Of a stretch of DNA of 27,119 bases, positions 22,452 through 27,119 are shown one piece after another. Source of the DNA: Clostridia bacterium. GTDB taxonomy: Bacteria; Bacillota; Clostridia; Oscillospirales; CAG-382. Position 1 is the first letter of the stretch; each line of letters starts with the position of its first letter. The notes under the pieces are model-generated. The model saw nothing but the letters and a program-made list of their open reading frames with translations. It was not told the DNA's origin and ran no database searches. The translations under genes were made by a program, and so were the position numbers. The stretch covers positions 1 through 27,119 of the forward strand of contig CAAEPN010000108.1 in the NCBI GenBank assembly GCA_900757905.1, given 5' to 3'.

Positions 22452-24065
22452 ATGGCAGTAACGATTTATAATCATGCATTAACCGGATTTTATCCGGTGG
22501 AATTGACTGCATATGGCTTCAATATAAGTCCGACAACTGGCCAATATGTAAAGCTGACTGCTGTCGGAGAAAGTATTGAAGTATTGGGGGCCGGTGATAC
22601 CGTCAATTTAACGACATCGGTTTTAATTGCCGGGACATTAACAGTAAACGGTCAAGTTTATACAAGAGATGATAGTCCGGTTACTCTTAACGGCGTTGTA
22701 CTCACAGAACCAGTAAAGTTTTCAGCAACAGAGGGTGGGCGCGGACGCTTTGTTATTGACACATTCGATAAATATGATACGCCGGCTGTAACGGACGAGC
22801 AGTTTGCCGACATGCACTTATATTTTCCGTTTTCTCCCACCGGTGAAACGCTTGAAGCGGCTACAGCTGAATTTACGGTCTATACATCGAATTCGTCAGC
22901 ATGGAAAAAAGGAACGGTTATTGACATTCACGACAGCGACAGCATACTCGGACGGTTTTATATTGATACCTGTATCAAAACGTATGCTGGACAGTATGCC
23001 ATTACGGCAAGCGACGTTATAAATCAGCTGGCAAACGATACGTTTTATGGATATATCGGGTATGAAAAAGTATCTCAAAGCACTTCAAATCACTATATCT
23101 ATGAAAAGGACTTTTACAGCGTGGAGCAGCTGTGTCAAGACATATTCGGAAGCCGTGAGTATACCATATCCGACGCTTGTAAAACGGTTGAAGTTCCCGG
23201 TTATATTCCCTTTGGAAACGCACGCGACGCACTGCAATATTTATGCTTTGCATGTGGTTTATACGTTCGAACATACCGAACAGAAACGCCGGTCATTCAG
23301 TCCGCAGATACGTATGCAACGCACACCATACCGGACACCAAAGTCGCGGATAGTGTATCGGTTTCAGAAGTTGAATCCCAAGCGGCTACAACAATAAAAA
23401 TGGCACGCTATTATGTTGCTACATATGCAAGTACCAGTTCGAATACCATTTTTTTCGGTCGGCTTCCGGCTGGTGAAAATACATTGCTTACCGAGAGATA
23501 TCAGACCTATACAACCGGAAACACTGCCCCTAAGCCTTATATTTTAGCGGCTCGATACAACTTGAAAACATATGCGCAATACGGAACGGTAGTTAAAACA
23601 ACCGGTGTTTCAACCATTGTCAATACAATTAAAGGCGACACTTATGACGAAGAAACCGGCGATTCGCTTATGATATTGAACGGAAACCCGATTAAAGTTG
23701 AATATTGTGATATCCCGGTAAAATCTGACTATCCAGCCGCGTACGAGCATAATCAAGAGCCCTATTATAAGACCTTTGGCAACGGTTCAGCCTTGCAGGT
23801 TTCCGATGATGCTACAACCGTAACGGCACACAACGCCGAAGCCGTCGCGAACCGCATGATAGCATACCACGGAAAATCGCGCGAAGCGAATATTACTTAC
23901 ATTATGAGCGCGAACGAAATGCCCGGCGACCAGCTTATACTTCCGCTTGATGAAACATATGGAAATATAAGCGGACGTATTCTTTCGCTTGACATAACAC
24001 CGGGTGTCACAAAAACATTTGCAGACGCTGTTATAATTTGCGACGAGGAGGACGCGGACGCATGA
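22452..24065 (+). CDS. Tail hub protein (gp27/Tal-like)
   Basis: The 537-aa product follows the distal tail gene. Its central part has hub-like features: GRFYIDTCIKTYAGQYAITASDVINQL, YSVEQLCQDIFGSREYTI, IPFGNARDALQYLCFACGLYVRTYRTETPVI, and a C-terminal DQLILPLDETYGNISGRILSLDITPG. These are as in phage tail-hub/tail-associated proteins (gp27-type beta domains). No lysozyme or endopeptidase motif is present, so it seems structural only. It ends overlapping the receptor-binding gene by 4 bp (ATGA). Confidence 0.78.
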   Translation: MAVTIYNHALTGFYPVELTAYGFNISPTTGQYVKLTAVGESIEVLGAGDTVNLTTSVLIAGTLTVNGQVYTRDDSPVTLNGVVLTEPVKFSATEGGRGRFVIDTFDKYDTPAVTDEQFADMHLYFPFSPTGETLEAATAEFTVYTSNSSAWKKGTVIDIHDSDSILGRFYIDTCIKTYAGQYAITASDVINQLANDTFYGYIGYEKVSQSTSNHYIYEKDFYSVEQLCQDIFGSREYTISDACKTVEVPGYIPFGNARDALQYLCFACGLYVRTYRTETPVIQSADTYATHTIPDTKVADSVSVSEVESQAATTIKMARYYVATYASTSSNTIFFGRLPAGENTLLTERYQTYTTGNTAPKPYILAARYNLKTYAQYGTVVKTTGVSTIVNTIKGDTYDEETGDSLMILNGNPIKVEYCDIPVKSDYPAAYEHNQEPYYKTFGNGSALQVSDDATTVTAHNAEAVANRMIAYHGKSREANITYIMSANEMPGDQLILPLDETYGNISGRILSLDITPGVTKTFADAVIICDEEDADA

Positions 24066-26314
24066 TAGAACACAATTTAAAAGTTAAAGACGATATTATC
24101 GAGCCGGTTTCTCTTGTGATTCCGAGCGGAAATGTTGAAACGCATGTCCTTATTCTCGATTTTAACGACACATGGACAGACCTAAAGAAAATGGCTGTCT
24201 TTACGCGTGACGGCACGGCAAAGGAATACACGATTGACGGTAACACGCGCACGATTCCGGGAGATATTCTTTCAGATTCGGGCGAGTTCACAGTCGGTGT
24301 ATATGGGTATATTATGGACGGCGAAACGCTTGTAAAACGTTTAAGTACCAATATACTTACCGGTAAAGTTATCAAAGGCGCGTACAGCAATGCAGAACAA
24401 GGCGAAAGTGATGTGCCGCCGAGTGCTTACGAAAAGCTCGAAAGTACAGTCGAAAACCATATTGACAACCATGAAAACCCTCACGAAGTCACAGCCGATC
24501 AAGTCGGAGCATACGGAAAGCAAGCGATAGATGACGCATTTTCGGGAATGAATCGGAAAATCGCCGGTAAGCTCGACAAAGTAAAAAGCGACTTTATTCT
24601 ATATCCGGGCATCTATGCGACGACGGACACGGACGGCACGCCGTATTTGATGACAGCTACAAGCGATTTAGGCTATATCGGCAAGGGCAGCGGCTATATT
24701 GCCACCTATGACGGCGGCGAGCTGAAAACCGGCACGCCTACGTCGGACGATTCGGCGGCGAATAAAGGGTATGTGGACGACCAAATTGCGGAGGCGGTCG
24801 CGCCAGTGGAAGAAGCGGTAGACGGATTATCGGCAGCATTGACAAGCAAAGAGAACAGCGGAAACAAAGGTCAGCCGAACGGATATGCTCCTTTGGACGC
24901 AAACGGGAAGCTCCCGGACAGCTATTTATACGGTGTTACCGTAAAGCAATACGGCGTTCGTTGGAAAGGCACATCATCTACCGTATGTGAGAGACTTGGA
25001 GACGCTGTCGGTCTTACCGCAAAAGCTCATAAAGGCTCTACGGAGAGTGTAGACAACGATTTTGATAATATCTATCCTTGGAGTGATATTAAGACGTGCA
25101 ACATTGACGCTGACGGAAACGTCCTTGCGTATCTCGGTGAGCCGTCCTTTGCGAGAGACGGTACGAACGGAGACGTTATGGTCGAAATTCCAAAATTCTA
25201 TTACAAGAGAGTCAAGACAGGCATTGTCGAGGAAATATGGATATGTGGAACAAAGCTCCCCGGATATGAGCTGCACCCTCTTTTCGTTGACAATGGAAAA
25301 GAAGTCAGCAAGGTTTTTCATTCGGTATACAATGCAAGCTCATTCACTGATGAAGCCGATAACAAAGTTAAATTACAGAGTATTACGGGCGTTCAGCCGA
25401 GAACGAGAACGACAAGAGCGAACTCCCGCACATACGCCCGAAACAAAGGTGCTATATGGGGTATTGAGGATATTTCTTGTGTAAATGCGTTGCAGTTACT
25501 CTATTTAGTGGAGTATGCAAACACTCACTCGCAGTCTGCCCTTGGCAGCGGTGCTGACAGTTTGTCTTACACGGCAAATAAAGCCCTTGAAGAAACTACA
25601 AACGGAAACACAATCACCATTGCGTCTACTTACAAGAACACATACAAGCTCGGACAGCGTATCGAAATAGGCACATCGCAGGGTTTAAATAACAAAACCA
25701 CAACGCCGAGAACGATAACGGCTATCACGACAGATGAGGAAACCGGGCAAACGACAATCACATTTGACGGAGACCCGATTACTATTGCTGTCGGAAATAT
25801 GATGTGGAATGTTGCTCCGTTGAACGGCTCTTGCGATGCATTAAATGGTAAAAGCGGTTGGCTCGCCGGAGAAAACAATTACACAGACCACTTTGCAGAC
25901 GTGAATTACCGTGGCATTGAGGGCTTCCACGCAAAGCTATTCAGATTTATTGACGGCGTAAATATCAAAGACAAGGTCGTATATTATGCGAACAGCATAG
26001 CAGACTACGCAGACGGTGTTTATGACGGCAAATATAGAGCGGTCGGATATTCAAATGCAAAAGCAAACGGCTATGTGTCCGCTTTCGGATATGATGAAAA
26101 AGCCCCGTGGGTAATGTTCCCGTCAGCAGCAGTCGGAGGGTCATCAACCTTTGTTCCCGATTACTATTATCAGAACACAGGCGAACGCCAGCTCTTGCTC
26201 GGCGGTACTTGGTACAGCGGTATTGACGCCGGAGCGTTCTGCTTCTACTGCTACGGCGCTTTCTCGTACTCGTACTTGAACTGCGGGTTGCACCTTCTTG
26301 TCAAAAAGCCGTAA
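24062..26314 (+). CDS. BppU-like baseplate protein with DGR-type variable C-type-lectin domain
   Basis: The 750-aa product is the probable receptor-binding protein. Residues 1-115 resemble the BppU N-terminal domain (HNLKVKDDIIEPVSLVIPSG, FTVGVYGYIMDG, VKRLSTNILTGKVIKGAYS). A helical/linker region with NHENPHEVTADQVGAYGK and the APLDANGKLPDSYL collar motif follows. From about 290 on lies a C-type-lectin-like domain (ARNKGAIWGIEDISCVNALQLLYLVEYANTHSQSALG, later YRGIEGFHAKLFRFIDGVNIKD) ending in GGTWYSGIDAGAFCFYCYG... and LHLLVKKP, as in DGR target proteins. ATG 24062 is chosen because of GAGGAGG upstream; an upstream in-frame ATG at 24038 is less likely. Confidence 0.88.
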   Translation: MIEHNLKVKDDIIEPVSLVIPSGNVETHVLILDFNDTWTDLKKMAVFTRDGTAKEYTIDGNTRTIPGDILSDSGEFTVGVYGYIMDGETLVKRLSTNILTGKVIKGAYSNAEQGESDVPPSAYEKLESTVENHIDNHENPHEVTADQVGAYGKQAIDDAFSGMNRKIAGKLDKVKSDFILYPGIYATTDTDGTPYLMTATSDLGYIGKGSGYIATYDGGELKTGTPTSDDSAANKGYVDDQIAEAVAPVEEAVDGLSAALTSKENSGNKGQPNGYAPLDANGKLPDSYLYGVTVKQYGVRWKGTSSTVCERLGDAVGLTAKAHKGSTESVDNDFDNIYPWSDIKTCNIDADGNVLAYLGEPSFARDGTNGDVMVEIPKFYYKRVKTGIVEEIWICGTKLPGYELHPLFVDNGKEVSKVFHSVYNASSFTDEADNKVKLQSITGVQPRTRTTRANSRTYARNKGAIWGIEDISCVNALQLLYLVEYANTHSQSALGSGADSLSYTANKALEETTNGNTITIASTYKNTYKLGQRIEIGTSQGLNNKTTTPRTITAITTDEETGQTTITFDGDPITIAVGNMMWNVAPLNGSCDALNGKSGWLAGENNYTDHFADVNYRGIEGFHAKLFRFIDGVNIKDKVVYYANSIADYADGVYDGKYRAVGYSNAKANGYVSAFGYDEKAPWVMFPSAAVGGSSTFVPDYYYQNTGERQLLLGGTWYSGIDAGAFCFYCYGAFSYSYLNCGLHLLVKKP
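26171..26299 (+). other. Putative DGR variable region (VR)
   Basis: Within the 3' end of the baseplate gene, variable-looking codons at residues 718, 719, 722, 727, 729-732, 736, 738 and 741 are TAC, AGC, GAC, TGC, TAC, TGC, TAC, GGC, TAC, TAC and TGC, with ATT at 721. All are NNC/NNT and thus reachable from AAC/AAT by changing only adenines. They alternate with fixed codons (W717, G720, A723-G724-A725). This is the footprint of adenine mutagenesis in DGRs. Boundaries are approximate; the template repeat is not in the window. Confidence 0.8.
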
Positions 26315-26319
26315 GGGGG

Positions 26320-26342
26320 GTTGGGGGCGAACAGCCCCCAAC
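26320..26342. other. GC-rich hairpin after the VR (DGR retrohoming-type stem-loop)
   Basis: GTTGGGGGC (26320-26328) and GCCCCCAAC (26334-26342) form a perfect 9-bp stem with loop GAACA, 5 bases after the stop codon. No T-run follows, so a terminator is unlikely. DGR targets such as that of Bordetella phage BPP-1 have a GC-rich 8-bp hairpin just downstream of the VR that aids target recognition. Confidence 0.75.
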
Positions 26343-26367
26343 AAGGCTCATCGGAATACATCATCGT

Positions 26368-26384
26368 GTTTTACGAAGTAAAAC
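26368..26384. other. Second inverted repeat GTTTTAC-GAA-GTAAAAC
   Basis: A 7-bp perfect stem with a GAA loop lies 25 bp after the first hairpin in the same gap. It lacks a T-tract, and no convincing promoter with a -35 and -10 at 17 bp is seen. It may be a processing site or weak pausing hairpin. Confidence 0.45.
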
Positions 26385-26416
26385 TACTAGTCTTATATTA
26401 TACGAGGTAATCAGCA

Positions 26417-26785
26417 ATGAAAGCAGAGTCCACAATCAAACCGCCTGTTACATCTAAATTCTTAATTGAGCAGACAGGCAACGGGAAATGTAACGTACAT
26501 TTCTACGAAAACATTGAGCAGAGAACAACAGAGGACGGCGATACGCTGTATTCTTTCGATTGGTATGCCTTGGAGGACGTAAACTACCACGACAACCTCA
26601 AAAAGAATATCGAAGCAAATAAAGGCGTTTGGCTCAAAGCGGCAAAAGATAAAGAAAACGCAGAGCCGGAGTACACAGAAGCTCAACGCTTACAGCAAGA
26701 CATTACAGATCTTATGCTTGAAAGTATTGAGCAAGGGCAGCAAATCACAGACCTTGAACTTTTAATGATTGGAGGTAATGAATAA
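26417..26785 (+). CDS. Phage protein of unknown function near baseplate genes
   Basis: The 122-aa product has a mixed N-terminal part (SKFLIEQTGNGKCNVHFYENIEQR, YSFDWYALEDVNYHDNL) and a C-terminal helix that reads as a coiled coil (EAQRLQQDITDLMLESIEQGQQITDLELLM). Similar short genes follow receptor-binding proteins in gut Clostridia phages, suggesting a tail-tip or chaperone role, not shown. GAGGTAA stands before the ATG; it ends sharing one base with the next start (TAATG). Confidence 0.7.
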   Translation: MKAESTIKPPVTSKFLIEQTGNGKCNVHFYENIEQRTTEDGDTLYSFDWYALEDVNYHDNLKKNIEANKGVWLKAAKDKENAEPEYTEAQRLQQDITDLMLESIEQGQQITDLELLMIGGNE

Positions 26786-26925
26786 TGTATAAGAAAATTA
26801 AATCAAGATACGACAAAGGCTATATTCGCATAGACCAACTCAAAAGATATGTTGAGCTTGGAGTAATCACTCCGAAACAGTACGAAACCATTTGCGGCAA
26901 GGAATACGTTGCAGACAAGAATTGA
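26785..26925 (+). CDS. XkdX-like small phage protein
   Basis: The 46-aa product (MYKKIKSRYDKGYIRIDQLK...ELGVITPKQYETICGKEY) follows the XkdX pattern: an aromatic/basic N-terminus, V-E-L-G-V-I-T-P-x-Q-Y in the middle and a short charged end. XkdX-type proteins are always found beside tail-fibre or baseplate genes in Gram-positive prophages; the function is unknown. GGAGGT lies upstream. Confidence 0.85.
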   Translation: MYKKIKSRYDKGYIRIDQLKRYVELGVITPKQYETICGKEYVADKN

Positions 26926-26940
26926 TAGGAGGGGCAATCA

Positions 26941-27009
26941 ATGCCGAACTTAAAACCGAATTATAACTTGAAAAAGCCGATCGGAACAGATTCGGGTGCT
27001 GGAAGGTGA
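26941..27009 (+). pseudogene. 22-codon remnant of a phage tail-fibre N-terminus
   Basis: The frame opens with MPNLKPNYNLKKPIGTDSG, very like the start of phage tail-fibre proteins that begin with an NYNLKKP motif and continue for hundreds of residues. Here it stops (TGA 27007-27009) after 22 codons. A good AGGAGGGG precedes it. It may be a decayed fibre gene, or a real tiny peptide. Confidence 0.45.
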
Positions 27010-27019
27010 GGTGGGATAA

Positions 27020-27119
27020 GTGGACGTCAAGGAGCTTATTTCCATCGTTTTACGGTGGTTTATCCCGTTTGTGTGCTGCGGCTTTGCTGCGTGGATAAGC
27101 GGCTATCACGGCAAAAACA
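27020..27119 (+). CDS. Start of a small membrane protein (partial)
   Basis: A GTG at 27020 opens a frame that leaves the window. The 33 visible residues contain one hydrophobic segment (ISIVLRWFIPFVCCGFAAWISGY). GGTGAGGTGGG lies upstream. Position after the tail genes fits a holin or other lysis-cassette membrane protein, but the fragment is too short to name a family. Any DGR reverse transcriptase would be expected further downstream. Confidence 0.6.
   Translation, partial: MDVKELISIVLRWFIPFVCCGFAAWISGYHGKN

Noticed and set aside
26320..26342. Rho-independent terminator
   Set aside because: The stem is followed by AAGGCTCATC, with no T-run.
24062..27119. DGR reverse transcriptase, Avd or template repeat inside the window
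   Set aside because: No product with reverse-transcriptase motifs (such as YxDD) and no second near-copy of the VR was seen.
1..27119. tRNA or rRNA genes and attachment site
   Set aside because: No cloverleaf-like sequence, rRNA segment or integrase gene was recognised by eye.

Overview
The window is a dense stretch of a tailed-phage or prophage genome (siphovirus type) whose host is probably a Gram-positive Clostridia-like gut anaerobe. Evidence: every supported gene is on the + strand, most neighbours abut or overlap by 1-26 bp behind purine-rich Shine-Dalgarno sites, the code is standard, and the families are typical of Firmicutes phages (RecT plus PD-(D/E)XK nuclease, DnaD-like replisome organizer, A118/SPP1-type portal, Gp15, BppU-like baseplate protein, XkdX-like protein). 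No integrase, CI-type repressor system, lysin or tRNA gene was seen, so lifestyle cannot be decided here.

Layout. (1) 1-463: 3' end of a protein made of twelve 9-residue tandem repeats, a probable beta-solenoid. (2) 456-4949: recombination and replication module: RecT, PD-(D/E)XK exonuclease, a small zinc-ribbon protein, an HNH nuclease, SSB and a DnaD-like initiator. The initiator gene carries ten 11-bp-phased AACAC iterons followed by an AT-rich tract, a likely origin. (3) 4968-9975: early accessory genes: MT-A70 adenine methyltransferase, RusA resolvase, Cro/CI-type HTH protein, lipoprotein, ASCH protein, dATP/dGTP diphosphohydrolase-like protein, and several very small Cys-rich proteins. 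(4) 9993-10271: an ArpU/sigma-like HTH protein, probably the late regulator. (5) 10323-14575: packaging, portal and minor capsid genes. (6) 14749-19514: scaffold, capsid, head-tail connectors, major tail protein and tail chaperones. (7) 19501-26314: tape measure, distal tail, tail hub and receptor-binding baseplate protein. (8) 26417-27119: small tail-end genes, a tail-fibre N-terminal remnant and the start of a membrane protein.

Two signals stand out. First, the last 50 or so residues of the 750-aa baseplate protein (24062-26314) look like the variable region of a diversity-generating retroelement (DGR): a C-type-lectin-like ending in which the variable positions are nearly all NNC/NNT codons, as expected if an AAC-rich template was copied with adenine mutagenesis. 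A 9-bp perfect GC-rich stem with a 5-nt loop lies 5 nt after the stop codon, where DGR retrohoming hairpins sit. The reverse transcriptase, accessory protein and template repeat are not in the window and would be expected beyond its 3' end (or upstream of its start). Second, the packaging genes and the scaffold/capsid genes each have the same promoter-like arrangement, ACTAACAGCG-N12-TATAAT, the second just after a Rho-independent terminator. This suggests a dedicated late promoter read with the help of the HTH protein encoded immediately upstream of the first copy.
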